DNA of 64,000 nt, taken from the NCBI RefSeq assembly GCF_012272695.1, contig NZ_CP050902.1:1426001-1490000 (forward strand). The letters run 5' to 3'. The notes below the pieces were generated by a model, which saw only the letters and a list, made by a program, of their open reading frames with translations, was not told the origin of the DNA and ran no database searches. The stretch's first letter is position 1. Each line of letters starts with the position of its first letter. Shown one piece after another: positions 8,496 through 18,732 of the stretch. This DNA is from Nocardioides sp. JQ2195. GTDB taxonomy: Bacteria; Actinomycetota; Actinomycetes; Propionibacteriales; Nocardioidaceae. The translations under genes and the position numbers were made by a program.

Positions 8496-9073
8496 GCACC
8501 CCTCTTCCCCAGAGCCGTGTCCGGGTCCAGCGCATCGCCGAGGCTGCGGTCGAGCGGGCCCGGCTCCGGGTGGTCCCGCGGCTGAGCCCCAGTGCCCCGC
8601 GGGTCCCCTTCGTGACCCTGGTCAGTGCCCTGCTGCTCGCCGGTGTCGTCGGGCTCCTGATGTTCAACACCCACATGCAGCAGAACTCGTTCGCCGCCAC
8701 CGAGCTCGAGCAGCGGGCCAGCGAGCTCACCTCGCGGCAGCAGACCCTGCAGATGGAGCTGGAGGAGCTGCGCAACCCGCAGCGGGTGGCCGAGCAGGCG
8801 CAGTCGCTCGGCATGGTGCCGTCCGCGCACCCGGCCTTCCTGCGGATCACCGACGGCAAGGTGCTCGGCGCGGCGACCCCGGCCACGCCCGCGGATCGCA
8901 CCGACGTCCGTCCGCCGGCGGCCGAACGACCCAAGTCGCTGACGCCGGAGCAGATCCCGGTCCGGATCCCGGCCGGGACCAGGTCCGAGCGGCGCGCCGA
9001 GGCAAAGAAGCAGAACGGCTCGGGTAGGAATGAGTCGTCCACGAACAACCAGGGAGACCGGAGCCCCCGTTGA
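8492..9073 (+). CDS. ftsL: FtsL-like cell division protein
   Basis: A 193-residue bitopic membrane protein in the usual ftsL position between rsmH and ftsI. It has a cytoplasmic tail of about 40 residues rich in Arg, one membrane helix ([19 protein letters not shown]), then a heptad-rich coiled coil (about 60-100, [20 protein letters not shown]) and a charged, disordered C-terminus. FtsL pairs with FtsB/DivIC and FtsQ and recruits FtsW-FtsI. FtsL proteins are poorly conserved, so the call rests mainly on position and architecture. The stop overlaps the next start (TTGA). Confidence 0.85.
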   Translation: MSTPLPQSRVRVQRIAEAAVERARLRVVPRLSPSAPRVPFVTLVSALLLAGVVGLLMFNTHMQQNSFAATELEQRASELTSRQQTLQMELEELRNPQRVAEQAQSLGMVPSAHPAFLRITDGKVLGAATPATPADRTDVRPPAAERPKSLTPEQIPVRIPAGTRSERRAEAKKQNGSGRNESSTNNQGDRSPR

Positions 9074-10836
9074 GCCTCAGGAACCAGTCCCGTGGAGTCC
9101 GTGCGACTCGTGGATCGGCGCTCTTCCGGCTGCGCTTCGGCTTCATCGTGATCGCGATGGTGCTCTCCGTCTTCGGGGTGCGCCTGGTGCAGCTGCAGGG
9201 ACTCGACCCCAACGCGTACGCCGCCCGGGCGGCCAAGGAGGGCACCGACACGGTCGAGCTGCCCGCCGAGCGCGGCGCCATCGTGGACCGCAACGGTGTC
9301 GAGCTGGCCAGCTCGGTGGACGGCCTGATGATCGTGGCCGACCCGCAGATGACCAAGGACGACTCCAGTGAGATCGCGACCTTCCTGGCCGAGGAGCTCG
9401 ACCTCGACTACTTCGCGACCCTCGACCGCCTGCGTCGCGACGACACCCGGTTCCAGTACATCGCCCGTCGTGTCCCCTCCACCGTGGCCAACAGGGTGCT
9501 CGATGCCCTCGAGGAGCAGGGCTACAGCGGCTTGAGCACACGGCGCGACCCGATGCGTGACTACCCGGCCGACGACGTCGCGGCCAACCTGATCGGGTTC
9601 GTGGGGGAGGACGCACCGCTGGCCGGGTTCGAGCGCACCTTCGACGAGCAGCTCGCGGGCGTCGACGGTGAGACCACCTACGAGGTGGGTGGTGGGAACC
9701 GGATCCCGCTCGGCACCAACAACACGGTCAAGCCGGTCAACGGCAAGGACCTGCAGCTGACCATCGAGCGCGACGTCCAGTGGTATGCGCAGCGGGTGCT
9801 GCGTGCCGGCGTACGTGCCGCCCAGGGCGACTCCGGCACGGCGATCGTGGTGAACACCGAGACCGGCGAGATCCTGGCGGATGCCGAGTATCCGAGCTTC
9901 AACGCCAACGAGCCGCTGCGTTCGCCCAAGGAGGACCTCGGGTCGCGTGCGACCAGCGACCCCTACGAGCCCGGCTCCGTCGAGAAGGTGCTCACCTTCG
10001 CCTCGTTGATCGACGCCGGCAAGATCACCCCGCGGACCCGGTTGAAGGTGCCCGGTGTCATCGACAGCCAGGGCATGCCGATCCACGACTACTGGGACCA
10101 CGGCGACATCCACCTCACCGCAGCCGGGGCACTGGCCAAGTCGTCCAACGTCGGCACCGTCCTGGCCACGCGCGAGTTCCGGTCCACCGAGCTCGGTGCC
10201 TATCTCCAGGCGTTCGGCCTCGGCCGGCGCACCAACATCGGGGTGCGTGGTGAGAGCGCCGGAAAGCTCCCCGACCCCGCCACGTGGTCGCAGCTGACCC
10301 AGGACAACATCGCCTTCGGCCAGGGGCTCAGCGTCAACGCGGTGCAGATGGCCGCGGCGATCAACACGATCGCCAACGGCGGTGTCCGGGTCGACCCCAG
10401 CATCATCAAGGGCGAGGCAGTCACCGACGGCGGTCAGGAGGTCGGCTCCGCGACCACCACCAGTCGCCGCGTGGTCAGTGAGTCGGCAGCGCGCCAGACC
10501 GCGGAGATGATGGAGCTGGTCACCGACCCGGTCGACGGCATCGCCCCGGGTGCCGCGATCGAGGGCTACCGGGTCGCCGGCAAGACCGGGACCGCCCAGC
10601 GAGTCGGCAGTGAGTGTGGGTGCTACGACGGCACCTTCACCGTCTCGTTCGCCGGCTTCGCCCCCGCCGACAACCCGAAGTTCACGGTCTACGTGGTCAT
10701 CCAGAACCCGAAGAACGGCATGGGCGGTGGCGCCGCCGGTGGGCCGGTCTTCCGCAAGATCATGACCTACCTGCTCCGCAAGTACGGCGTGCCGCCCACC
10801 GGCGCACCGGCCACCACGTTGCCGGTCGAGTGGTGA
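9070..10836 (+). CDS. ftsI: Division-specific peptidoglycan transpeptidase FtsI (PBP3)
   Basis: A 588-residue class B penicillin-binding protein that cross-links septal peptidoglycan with FtsW. It has a short tail and one membrane helix (about 18-38), an N-terminal dimerisation domain with RGAIVDRNG, and a transpeptidase domain with Ser303-Val-Glu-Lys306 (SxxK), Ser358-Ser-Asn360 (SxN) and Lys505-Thr-Gly507 (KTG). The start is TTG at 9070, overlapping the ftsL stop. No PASTA domains follow; the protein ends soon after the catalytic domain. A gap of 52 bp, carrying a -10 box, separates it from murE. Confidence 0.97.
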   Translation: MSLRNQSRGVRATRGSALFRLRFGFIVIAMVLSVFGVRLVQLQGLDPNAYAARAAKEGTDTVELPAERGAIVDRNGVELASSVDGLMIVADPQMTKDDSSEIATFLAEELDLDYFATLDRLRRDDTRFQYIARRVPSTVANRVLDALEEQGYSGLSTRRDPMRDYPADDVAANLIGFVGEDAPLAGFERTFDEQLAGVDGETTYEVGGGNRIPLGTNNTVKPVNGKDLQLTIERDVQWYAQRVLRAGVRAAQGDSGTAIVVNTETGEILADAEYPSFNANEPLRSPKEDLGSRATSDPYEPGSVEKVLTFASLIDAGKITPRTRLKVPGVIDSQGMPIHDYWDHGDIHLTAAGALAKSSNVGTVLATREFRSTELGAYLQAFGLGRRTNIGVRGESAGKLPDPATWSQLTQDNIAFGQGLSVNAVQMAAAINTIANGGVRVDPSIIKGEAVTDGGQEVGSATTTSRRVVSESAARQTAEMMELVTDPVDGIAPGAAIEGYRVAGKTGTAQRVGSECGCYDGTFTVSFAGFAPADNPKFTVYVVIQNPKNGMGGGAAGGPVFRKIMTYLLRKYGVPPTGAPATTLPVEW

Positions 10837-10876
10837 CCTGCGGCGGTGACGTCGCGATCCCCGTGCACCTGCGCGA

Positions 10877-10882
10877 TAGCCT
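10877..10882 (+). promoter_or_regulatory. -10 element for a leaderless murE transcript (TAGCCT)
   Basis: TAGCCT ends 6 nt before the GTG at 10889, the spacing expected if transcription starts at the start codon. No good -35 is seen. It would give murE and the genes after it an internal promoter. Confidence 0.5.
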
Positions 10883-10888
10883 CGCGCC

Positions 10889-12397
10889 GTGGTGAGTGAC
10901 AAGCAGCTGCGCGCGACGCGTCCCGTGCGACCTCGGTCGACCCGGCTCTCGGTGGTGGCCGACTGGCTGGGCGTCGAGAGTCCTGCCGGGGACCCCGAGG
11001 TCACCGGCATCACCCTGAGCTCCCACCGCGTGCTGCCGGGGGACCTGTACGTCGGGTTGGCGGGCGCGCGTGCCCACGGGGCGTCGTACGCCCTCGCGGC
11101 CGTCGAGGCCGGTGCCGTCGCCGTGCTCACGGACTCCGCCGGCGGGGGCCTGACGGCGGGCCTGGGCATCCCGGTAATGGTCGTCGACGACCTGCGTCCC
11201 CGCCTGGGCCGACTCGCGGCGCGGCTGCACGGCCACCCCACCGAGCACATGCGGATGATCGCGGTGACCGGCACCCAGGGGAAGACGACCACCACGCGGC
11301 TGGCCGAGGAGGCGCTGGCCGGGGCCAGGGTGCACGCGGCCGTGATCGGCACGGTCGGCACCCGTGTGGACGGCGAGGACATCCCGACAACGCTCACCAC
11401 GCCCGAGGCACCCGACCTGCACGGCCTGTTCGCGATGATGTTGGAGCGTGGCGTGCAAGCCTGTGCGATGGAGGTGTCGAGCCACGCGTTGGTGATGGGC
11501 CGCGTCGACGGGGTGGTCTTCGACGTGGCGGTCTTCACCAACCTCGGCCGGGACCACCTCGACTTCCACAAGGACGTGGAGCACTACTTCGCCGCGAAGG
11601 CGTCGCTGTTCACGCCCGAGCGGGCCCGCCTCGGACTGGTCAACGTCGACGACGAGTTCGGTCGCCGACTGCTCGCCGAGGCGTCGATCCCGATGCGCAC
11701 CTTCGCGCTCCACGACTCCACGGCCGACTGGCACGTGACGGACGTCGACCTGGCTCCCGACGGGTCCGCGTTCACCGTGGTCGGCCCGGGGGGAGTGCAG
11801 GTGCGCACCTCCGTCCCGATCCCCGGTGACTTCAACGTGGCCAACGCACTCTCGGCGATCGCGGCGTGCGCGGAGGCCGGCTACGACGTCGAGGCCGTCG
11901 CCGGGTCGCTGGCCCGCGGATCCGGCGTGCCCGGACGCCTGGAGCAGGTGCCCGTGCCCGGCGGCTTCAGCGTCGTGGTCGACTATGCCCACAAGCCCGA
12001 CGCCGTCGAGGCCGCACTCACCACGCTGCGACCACTCACTGACGGCCGACTGGTCGTCGTGATCGGCGCCGGTGGAGACCGTGACACCGGCAAGCGCCCG
12101 GTGATGGGCGAGATCGCGGCCCGGCTTGCCGACCTGGTGATCGTCACCGACGACAACCCGCGCACCGAGGACCCCGGGGCGATCCGGGCCGAGGTGCTGG
12201 CCGGTGCCCGCGGTGGTCACGCCGAGGTGATCGAGGTGGGCAACCGACGCGACGCGATCCGCGAGGCGCTGGCGCGGGCATCGTTCGGTGACATCGTGCT
12301 GGTTGCCGGCAAGGGACACGAGACCGGGCAGGAGGTCGACGGCGTGGTCCACCCCTTCGACGACCGCGTGGTGGTGCGCGAGGAGGCTGCTCGGTGA
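10889..12397 (+). CDS. murE: UDP-N-acetylmuramoyl-tripeptide synthetase MurE
   Basis: A 502-residue ATP-dependent ligase that adds the third amino acid to UDP-MurNAc-dipeptide in the cytoplasm. The P-loop GTQGKTTTTRL and the triad region MEVSSHALVMGRVD are present. Asp422-Asn-Pro-Arg425 (TDDNPRTEDP) is the signature of enzymes using diaminopimelate rather than lysine; the DAP isomer cannot be read from sequence. Two GTG codons stand in tandem (10889, 10892); the first is kept because a TAGCCT box lies 6 nt upstream. The stop overlaps murF (GTGA). Confidence 0.97.
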   Translation: MVSDKQLRATRPVRPRSTRLSVVADWLGVESPAGDPEVTGITLSSHRVLPGDLYVGLAGARAHGASYALAAVEAGAVAVLTDSAGGGLTAGLGIPVMVVDDLRPRLGRLAARLHGHPTEHMRMIAVTGTQGKTTTTRLAEEALAGARVHAAVIGTVGTRVDGEDIPTTLTTPEAPDLHGLFAMMLERGVQACAMEVSSHALVMGRVDGVVFDVAVFTNLGRDHLDFHKDVEHYFAAKASLFTPERARLGLVNVDDEFGRRLLAEASIPMRTFALHDSTADWHVTDVDLAPDGSAFTVVGPGGVQVRTSVPIPGDFNVANALSAIAACAEAGYDVEAVAGSLARGSGVPGRLEQVPVPGGFSVVVDYAHKPDAVEAALTTLRPLTDGRLVVVIGAGGDRDTGKRPVMGEIAARLADLVIVTDDNPRTEDPGAIRAEVLAGARGGHAEVIEVGNRRDAIREALARASFGDIVLVAGKGHETGQEVDGVVHPFDDRVVVREEAAR

Positions 12398-13809
12398 TCG
12401 CGATGTCCCTGGCCGAGATCGCGGCCGCAGTGGGTGGCAGCGTCGACGGTGACCCGGAGGTCCTGGTCACCGGTCCGGCCTTCGTCGACAGCCGCGCCGT
12501 CGAGCCATCCGGGCTCTTCGTCGCGATCCCCGGCGATCGTGTGGACGGACACGACTACGCCTCCGGTGCCGTGGCCGGTGGCGCGGCAGGAGTGCTGGGT
12601 TCCCGACCCACCGGGGTGCCGACCGTCGTGGTCGACGACCCCGTCGCCGCGCTGGGCCGCCTGTCCCGTCACGTCGTCGACAGGCTGCCCGACCTGTCCC
12701 TGCTGGCGCTGACCGGAAGCCAGGGCAAGACCGGCACCAAGGACTACCTCGCCCAGGTGTTGTCGGCAGCAGGGCCGACCGTTGCCACTGCGGCGAACCT
12801 GAACAACGAGATCGGCGTCCCGCTCACCGTCCTGCGCGCCACCGTCGACACCCGTTTCCTGGTCGTCGAGATGGGAGCACGGGGCATCGGCCACATTGCC
12901 TACCTGTGCGAGATCGCACCGCCCCTGGTCGCCTCCGTGCTGAACGTCGGAACCGCCCACATCGGTGAGTTCGGTTCACGAGAGGCCATCGCTGCTGCCA
13001 AGGGCGAGATCCTCGAGGCACTGCCGGAGCACGGGGTGGCGGTGATCAATGCCGACGACGACTTCGCGGCGCTGATGGACCGACGCACCCGCGCCAGGGT
13101 GCTGCGCTTCGGGCTCGCCCCGGGGTCGGACGTGACGTGGAGCGACGTGACCTACGACGACCTGGACCGCGCCTCGGCCAGGTTCCACATCGCCGGGGAG
13201 TCGCACCAGGTCACCCTCGTGCAGTCCGGTCAGCACCAGCTCCTCAACGCCGCCGCTGCTGCGGCGCTGGCCGTGGGCGTGGGCCTGCCCGCGGACACGA
13301 TCGCCCGAGCACTCGCGTCGGCCACCAGCCTGTCCCGCTGGCGGATGGAGCTCGACGAGCTGAGCGACGGCACGGTCGTGGTCAACGACGCCTACAACGC
13401 CAACCCGGAGTCGATGCGCGCTGCGATCAGCGCCCTGCTCGCCATCAGTGGCAAGCGTGCGGCCCGGTCGATCGCGGTCCTGGGCGTGATGAAGGAGCTC
13501 GGTCCCGAGTCCGACGCCGACCACCGTGCCCTCGGCGAACATGCGCTGGCCTCCGGGGTCGACGTACTCCTCGTGGTCGGTGACGATGCCCGGGAGATCG
13601 CGGAGGGCGCGGCGAACATCACAGTTGGGCGCGGCACGGCCGTGTGCGTCGCCGATCGGGCGGAGGCTCTGGCATGGTTGCGCGAGAACATCCGCTCGGG
13701 TGACGTCGTGCTGGTCAAGGCATCACGGGCCGCCGGCCTCGAGCGTGTGGCGCAGGAGTTGATCAGTTCCGGGCGGCAGCCCGATCACGCGGAGGAGACC
13801 CAGGGATGA
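12394..13809 (+). CDS. murF: UDP-N-acetylmuramoyl-tripeptide--D-alanyl-D-alanine ligase MurF
   Basis: A 471-residue Mur ligase that attaches D-Ala-D-Ala to the UDP-MurNAc-tripeptide. The N-terminal domain carries FVDSR and [18 protein letters not shown], the P-loop is [14 protein letters not shown], and the central motif [11 protein letters not shown] is typical of MurF, as is [14 protein letters not shown] in the C-terminal domain. The GTG start overlaps the murE stop by 4 bp; the stop overlaps mraY (ATGA). An alternative ATG lies three codons in. Confidence 0.97.
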   Translation: MIAMSLAEIAAAVGGSVDGDPEVLVTGPAFVDSRAVEPSGLFVAIPGDRVDGHDYASGAVAGGAAGVLGSRPTGVPTVVVDDPVAALGRLSRHVVDRLPDLSLLALTGSQGKTGTKDYLAQVLSAAGPTVATAANLNNEIGVPLTVLRATVDTRFLVVEMGARGIGHIAYLCEIAPPLVASVLNVGTAHIGEFGSREAIAAAKGEILEALPEHGVAVINADDDFAALMDRRTRARVLRFGLAPGSDVTWSDVTYDDLDRASARFHIAGESHQVTLVQSGQHQLLNAAAAAALAVGVGLPADTIARALASATSLSRWRMELDELSDGTVVVNDAYNANPESMRAAISALLAISGKRAARSIAVLGVMKELGPESDADHRALGEHALASGVDVLLVVGDDAREIAEGAANITVGRGTAVCVADRAEALAWLRENIRSGDVVLVKASRAAGLERVAQELISSGRQPDHAEETQG

Positions 13810-14897
13810 GAGCGATCCTGCTCAGCGGCGGGTTGTCGTTGTTGCTGTCCCTGCTCGGCACCCGCTACGCGATCAGGCTGCTCTCCGCGAAGGGCTACGG
13901 CCAGGAGATCCGCGAGGACGGACCCACCACCCACCACACCAAGCGTGGCACGCCGACCATGGGTGGCACGGTGATCATCCTGGCCAGCGTGGTCGGCTAT
14001 GCCTTCGCCAAGCTGGTCACCCAGGACCTGCCCACCGCCTCGGCGCTGCTGCTGCTGTTCCTGTTCGTGGGAATCGGCCTGGTCGGGTTCCTGGACGACT
14101 TCATCAAGATCTACAAGCAGCGCAACCTCGGGCTGCGCAGCAAGGCAAAGATCATCGGCCAGACGGTGATCGCGGTCGTGTTCGGTGTGCTCGCGCTGTC
14201 CCCGTGGCTCGAGGACGAGCGCGGCCGCACCCCCGCCTCCAACCACATCTCCTTCATCCGTGACCTCGACTCGTGGGTGTTGCCCAGCGTCCTCGTCGTG
14301 CTGTTGATCTGGGTGATCGTCACCGGCACCAGCAACGCGGTGAACCTCACTGACGGCCTGGACGGGCTCGCCGCGGGCGCCTCGATGATGGTCTTCGGTG
14401 CCTACACGCTGGTGAACATCTGGCAGAACAACCAGTGGTGCGGTCAGGCCGACATCACCTACGGTCGCTGCTACGAGGTCCGCGACCCCTACGACCTGGC
14501 CATCGTCGCCTCAGCCATCACCGGGGCCTGCTTCGGGTTCCTGTGGTGGAATGCCTCCCCGGCCCAGATCTTCATGGGCGACACCGGCTCCCTCGCGCTG
14601 GGAGCCGGGCTGGCGGGGCTCGCCATCCTCACGCGCACCGAGCTGTTGCTGGTGATCCTCGGCGGGCTCTTCGTCATGGTGACGCTCTCGGTGATGATGC
14701 AGGTGACCTACTTCAAGGCCACCCGAAGATTCACCGGCACCGGCAAACGGATCTTCCGGATGACACCGCTGCACCACCACTTCGAGATGCTCGGCTGGGA
14801 GCAGGTGACCGTGGTGATCCGGTTCTGGATCATCACCGGTCTGTGCGTGGCCACCGGACTGGGCATCTTCTACGCCGAATGGGTGGCCGGGACGTGA
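13806..14897 (+). CDS. mraY: Phospho-N-acetylmuramoyl-pentapeptide transferase MraY
   Basis: A 363-residue polytopic enzyme (about ten helices) that moves phospho-MurNAc-pentapeptide from UDP onto undecaprenyl phosphate to form lipid I. Family motifs present: [13 protein letters not shown] near the N-terminus, the DD pair in [36 protein letters not shown], and the C-terminal PLHHHFE. Length fits the family. It starts and ends in 4-bp overlaps with murF and murD, so translation of the three is probably coupled. Confidence 0.98.
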   Translation: MRAILLSGGLSLLLSLLGTRYAIRLLSAKGYGQEIREDGPTTHHTKRGTPTMGGTVIILASVVGYAFAKLVTQDLPTASALLLLFLFVGIGLVGFLDDFIKIYKQRNLGLRSKAKIIGQTVIAVVFGVLALSPWLEDERGRTPASNHISFIRDLDSWVLPSVLVVLLIWVIVTGTSNAVNLTDGLDGLAAGASMMVFGAYTLVNIWQNNQWCGQADITYGRCYEVRDPYDLAIVASAITGACFGFLWWNASPAQIFMGDTGSLALGAGLAGLAILTRTELLLVILGGLFVMVTLSVMMQVTYFKATRRFTGTGKRIFRMTPLHHHFEMLGWEQVTVVIRFWIITGLCVATGLGIFYAEWVAGT

Positions 14898-16357
14898 ATC
14901 TCGACGACCTCGGTCGCCACACCTCGTGGGACGGCGTCCACGCCGTGGTCGCCGGGTTCGGCGTCTCCGGCTTCGCGGCCGCCGACAACCTGCTCTTCCT
15001 CGGCGCGTCCGTGATCGCGTTGGACGAGACGTCCGACGGCAAGGAGGAGAAGGCTGAGCTGCTGCGCAGCCTGGGTGGCGACATCCGGCTCGGACCCGGC
15101 AGCACCGCCACGCTCCCCGGCGGCACCGACGTCCTGATCACCTCGCCCGGCTGGCGCCCCGACGCGCCGCTGCTCGCCCAGGCCCGGGAGCGCGGCGTAC
15201 CGATCTGGGGGGAGGTCGAGCTGGCCTGGCGCCTGCGCGACCCCGAGAAGGCAGCGCCCTGGCTGGCCGTCACCGGCACCAACGGCAAGACCACGACCGT
15301 CCAGATGCTCGACTCGATCCTGCGTGCTGCCGGGCTGCGAAGCGTCGCTGTCGGCAACGTCGGCCTGCCCATCGTCGAGGCAGTGATGGATCCCGAGCCG
15401 TACGACGTGTTCGCGGTCGAGCTGTCCAGCTTCCAGCTCCACTACACCTCGACCATGAGCGCGGAGTCGGCCGTCGTGCTCAACCTCGCCGAGGACCACC
15501 TCGACTGGTACTCCGGCGAGACCGCGATGGCTGACTACGCCGCGGACAAGGGCCGGATCTACGAGAACGTCCAGCGGGCCTGCGTCTACAACGCGGCCGA
15601 CCCCGCCACCGAAGAGCTGGTCCGCGAGGCCGAGGTGGAGGAGGGCGCCCGTGCCATCGGGTTCACCCTCGGCATGCCCAGCGTGGGCATGGTCGGGGTC
15701 GTCGAGGACATGCTGGTCGACCGTGCCTTCATCGAGCAGCGCGAGAGCAGTGCCGCTGAGCTGTGCACGATCGCCGACCTCGCCTCCCCGGCACCACACT
15801 TCGTCGCCAACGCCCTGGCCGCCGCCGCGCTGGCCCGCGCCCACGGAGTCTCGCAGGCGGCCGTCCGCGACGGCCTGCGCGCCTTCCGCCCCGACGGGCA
15901 CCGCATCGCCGAGGTCGCCGTGCACGAGGGCGTGACCTGGATCGATGACTCCAAGGCCACGAACCCGCACGCCGCGACGTCCTCGCTGAGGGCCTTCGAT
16001 CCCGTCGTGTGGATCGCCGGGGGACTGGCCAAGGGGGCTCGCTTCGACGAGCTGGTCCAGCTGGTCACCGGCCGCCTGCGCGGCGTCGTGCTCATCGGCG
16101 CCGACCGACATGTGATCGCCGACGCGCTTTCGCGACACGCACCGGATGTGCCCCTCATCGACATAGGTGCCGGGGAGACTGGTGCGCAGGCCTCACCGAT
16201 GGACGAGGTGGTGGCAGCTGCCAGTCGTCTGGCCCGGCCGGGCGACACGGTGCTGCTGGCGCCGGGCTGTGCGTCCATGGACATGTTCGCCAACTACGGC
16301 GAACGAGGTGACAGATTCGCCGAGGCGGTTCACCGCCACATCGCAGACCAGGATTGA
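14894..16357 (+). CDS. murD: UDP-N-acetylmuramoylalanine--D-glutamate ligase MurD
   Basis: A 487-residue cytoplasmic ligase adding D-Glu to UDP-MurNAc-L-Ala. It has an N-terminal Rossmann-like domain ([16 protein letters not shown]), P-loop [12 protein letters not shown], the VELSSFQLH motif, and the C-terminal [11 protein letters not shown] signature of MurD. The GTG at 14894 overlaps the mraY stop by 4 bp, which settles the start; longer in-frame readings run through mraY. ftsW follows after 24 bp. Confidence 0.97.
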   Translation: MNLDDLGRHTSWDGVHAVVAGFGVSGFAAADNLLFLGASVIALDETSDGKEEKAELLRSLGGDIRLGPGSTATLPGGTDVLITSPGWRPDAPLLAQARERGVPIWGEVELAWRLRDPEKAAPWLAVTGTNGKTTTVQMLDSILRAAGLRSVAVGNVGLPIVEAVMDPEPYDVFAVELSSFQLHYTSTMSAESAVVLNLAEDHLDWYSGETAMADYAADKGRIYENVQRACVYNAADPATEELVREAEVEEGARAIGFTLGMPSVGMVGVVEDMLVDRAFIEQRESSAAELCTIADLASPAPHFVANALAAAALARAHGVSQAAVRDGLRAFRPDGHRIAEVAVHEGVTWIDDSKATNPHAATSSLRAFDPVVWIAGGLAKGARFDELVQLVTGRLRGVVLIGADRHVIADALSRHAPDVPLIDIGAGETGAQASPMDEVVAAASRLARPGDTVLLAPGCASMDMFANYGERGDRFAEAVHRHIADQD

Positions 16358-16381
16358 GCCCAGTCAGTGAGGGGAGGGCAC

Positions 16382-17662
16382 GTGGCCAGTACGACCGCCG
16401 AGCGGGAATCGGGAGCCGGTGCGCCGAGCCGCTCCCGGGTGCCCGTCCGGCTGGCCCGGGTGAGCGATCGCCTGGCCGCCCTGCGCGGCGCCCTCGACCG
16501 GCCGTTGACCTCCTACTACCTCCTTCTCGGTGCGTCGGCACTGTTGTTGACCATCGGGCTGATCATGGTGCTGTCGGCATCGAGCGTCTACTCCTACGAG
16601 GAGAACGGCGACTCCTACTCGATCGTCAAGCGCCAGCTGATGTGGGTGGTGATCGGCCTTCCGCTGGCCTTCCTCGCCTCACGGTTGCCCCAGCGCCTGA
16701 TCCGTCGCCTGGTGTGGCCGGCCCTGCTCGTCTCCATGGCGCTGCTGGCCCTGACCCGCACCCCCCTCGGCCTGACCCGCAACGGCCAGACCAACTGGTT
16801 GGCGGTGGGGCCGATCGCGATCCAGCCCTCCGAGATCGCCAAGCTGGCCGTGATCCTGTGGGCTGCCCACGTCTATGCCAACAAGCAGCGCCGCCTCGAC
16901 GAGCTGCACCACGTCCTGGTGCCGGTGGTGCCAGGGATGGCGATCGTGGCCGGGCTGGTCCTCCTGCAGAGGGACCTCGGCACCGCCCTGGTGCTCTTCG
17001 CCATCGGGCTGGCCATGCTCTGGGTGGTCGGTGCCCCCGGCAAGCTCTTCGCGCTCGCGATGTCGGTCATCGGCGTGGGCGCCTTCTACCTGGCCACCAC
17101 CAACGAGGAACGCCGTGGCCGGCTGCTCAGCTTCGTCGACCCGTTCAAGGAGTACCACGACGCCGGGTGGCAACCCGCCCACGGGCTCTACGCCCTGGCC
17201 ACGGGCGGTTGGTTCGGCCAGGGCATCGGCGCCAGCCAGCAGAAGTGGGGTGACCTGCCCGAGGCCCACACCGACTTCATCTTCGCCGTCCTCGGCGAGG
17301 AGCTCGGGCTGGTGGGCACCCTCCTGGTGCTGGCCCTGTTCCTGACCATCGCCTACGCCGCGATCCGGGTCGCCACCAACACCGCCGACCCGTTCGTGCG
17401 CTACACGTCGTTCGGCATCACCGTGTGGCTCCTGGGACAGATGATCATCAACGTGGGCATGGTGCTGGCGATGCTGCCCGTGGTCGGCATCCCGCTGCCA
17501 CTCGTCTCCTATGGTGGGTCTGCGCTGTTGCCGTCCCTGATGGCCCTGGGCCTGTTGATCGGGTTCGCCCGCTCCGAGCCGGAGGCCGCCAAGGCCTTGG
17601 CGGCGCGCAAACGTAGCCGTTCTGCCGGGCTGTCGGCCGGCACAACTCGTCGAGGAAAATGA
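16382..17662 (+). CDS. ftsW: Lipid II polymerase FtsW (SEDS family)
   Basis: A SEDS glycosyltransferase of about 426 residues that polymerises septal peptidoglycan with FtsI. A 50-residue charged N-terminus precedes about ten membrane helices. Family motifs include GLIMVLSASSVYSYEENGDS, AIQPSEIAKLA, LQRDLGTALVLF, PEAHTDFIFAVLGEELG and PLPLVSYGGSALLP. GTG at 16382 is preferred because GGGGAGGG ends 3 nt upstream; an in-frame GTG at 16367 would precede that ribosome site. The C-terminus is basic. The stop overlaps murG (ATGA). Confidence 0.96.
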   Translation: MASTTAERESGAGAPSRSRVPVRLARVSDRLAALRGALDRPLTSYYLLLGASALLLTIGLIMVLSASSVYSYEENGDSYSIVKRQLMWVVIGLPLAFLASRLPQRLIRRLVWPALLVSMALLALTRTPLGLTRNGQTNWLAVGPIAIQPSEIAKLAVILWAAHVYANKQRRLDELHHVLVPVVPGMAIVAGLVLLQRDLGTALVLFAIGLAMLWVVGAPGKLFALAMSVIGVGAFYLATTNEERRGRLLSFVDPFKEYHDAGWQPAHGLYALATGGWFGQGIGASQQKWGDLPEAHTDFIFAVLGEELGLVGTLLVLALFLTIAYAAIRVATNTADPFVRYTSFGITVWLLGQMIINVGMVLAMLPVVGIPLPLVSYGGSALLPSLMALGLLIGFARSEPEAAKALAARKRSRSAGLSAGTTRRGK

Positions 17663-18732
17663 TGCGCGTCCTTCTTGCCGGCGGTGGATCTGCCGGTCAC
17701 ACGTCACCCATGCTCGCGACCGCTGACGCGTTGCGACGGCTCGACCCCGCCACCGAGATCACCTGCTTGGGCACGCGTGAGGGGCTCGAGGCGAGGCTGG
17801 TCCCGGAGGCGGGACTTCCCCTCGAGTTCGTGCCGCGGGTCCCCCTGCCGCGCCGGCCCTCCGCGGAGCTGCTCCGCACGCCGGGCAAGCTGCGGGGCGC
17901 TCGCGCTGCCGCACTGGACGTGGTCGACCGTGTGCACCCCGACGTCGTGGTCGGCTTCGGTGGCTACGTCTCGGTGCCCGCCTATCTCGCGGCGCGCACG
18001 AGGCACGTCCCGATCGTGGTGCACGAGGGCAACGCCCTGCCCGGCATCGCCAACCGGCTCGGCGCCCGGATGACCAGGCACGTGGCCACCTCGTTCCCCG
18101 ACACCGACCTGCGCAACGCGACGTACGTCGGCCTGCCGATCCGCCGGATGATCTCCACGCTCGACCGCGCCTCCCTGCGCGCCGAGGCGCGGGCCACCTT
18201 CGGCCTCGACCCCGAGCGACCCACGCTGATGGTCACCGGTGGGTCGCAGGGCGCTGCCTCCCTCAACGACTCGGTTGCCGCCGCGGCGGGCGCCTTCGAG
18301 GCCGCCGGCGTGCAGGTGCTGCACATCGTCGGGCCCAAGCACTCCCTGGCGGCGCCGAGCACGTCGGTGCCCTACGTGGTGCTCAACTACGTCGACCGCA
18401 TGGACCTCGCGTACGCCGCCGTCGACGCGGTGCTGTGCCGGGCCGGCAGCAACACGGTCACCGAGGTCTCCGGTGTCGGCCTGCCGGCGATCTTCGTGCC
18501 GCTGCCGATCGGCAACGGCGAGCAGGCACTCAACGCCCGGCCGGTGGTCGAGGCCGGCGGAGGCCTGCTGGTCAGTGACCGGGCGCTGACCCCCGAGTGG
18601 ATCGCGACGATGGTGCCGGACCTGCTCACCGACCCGGATCGACTGGCAGCGATGGGTTCAGCGGCGGAGTCGATCATCCCGCTCGATGCCGACGAGAGGC
18701 TGGCGCGGATGATCCTGGAGGCAGCCCGGTGA
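17659..18732 (+). CDS. murG: UDP-GlcNAc:lipid I N-acetylglucosaminyltransferase MurG
   Basis: A 357-residue peripheral membrane GT-B glycosyltransferase (GT28) converting lipid I to lipid II. The N-terminal loop LAGGGSAGHTSPML, the second loop VGFGGYVSVPAYLAA, HEGNALPGIANRL, and the C-terminal GGSQGAASLN and RAGSNTVTEV donor-site motifs are all visible. It opens with two ATG codons (17659, 17662); the first overlaps the ftsW stop. The 3' end overlaps murC by 4 bp (GTGA). Confidence 0.97.
   Translation: MMRVLLAGGGSAGHTSPMLATADALRRLDPATEITCLGTREGLEARLVPEAGLPLEFVPRVPLPRRPSAELLRTPGKLRGARAAALDVVDRVHPDVVVGFGGYVSVPAYLAARTRHVPIVVHEGNALPGIANRLGARMTRHVATSFPDTDLRNATYVGLPIRRMISTLDRASLRAEARATFGLDPERPTLMVTGGSQGAASLNDSVAAAAGAFEAAGVQVLHIVGPKHSLAAPSTSVPYVVLNYVDRMDLAYAAVDAVLCRAGSNTVTEVSGVGLPAIFVPLPIGNGEQALNARPVVEAGGGLLVSDRALTPEWIATMVPDLLTDPDRLAAMGSAAESIIPLDADERLARMILEAAR

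Noticed and set aside
16240..16260. GACAC word near the end of murD as a WhiA-type site for ftsW
   Set aside because: A 5-bp match is expected by chance in this composition, and no second element supports it.
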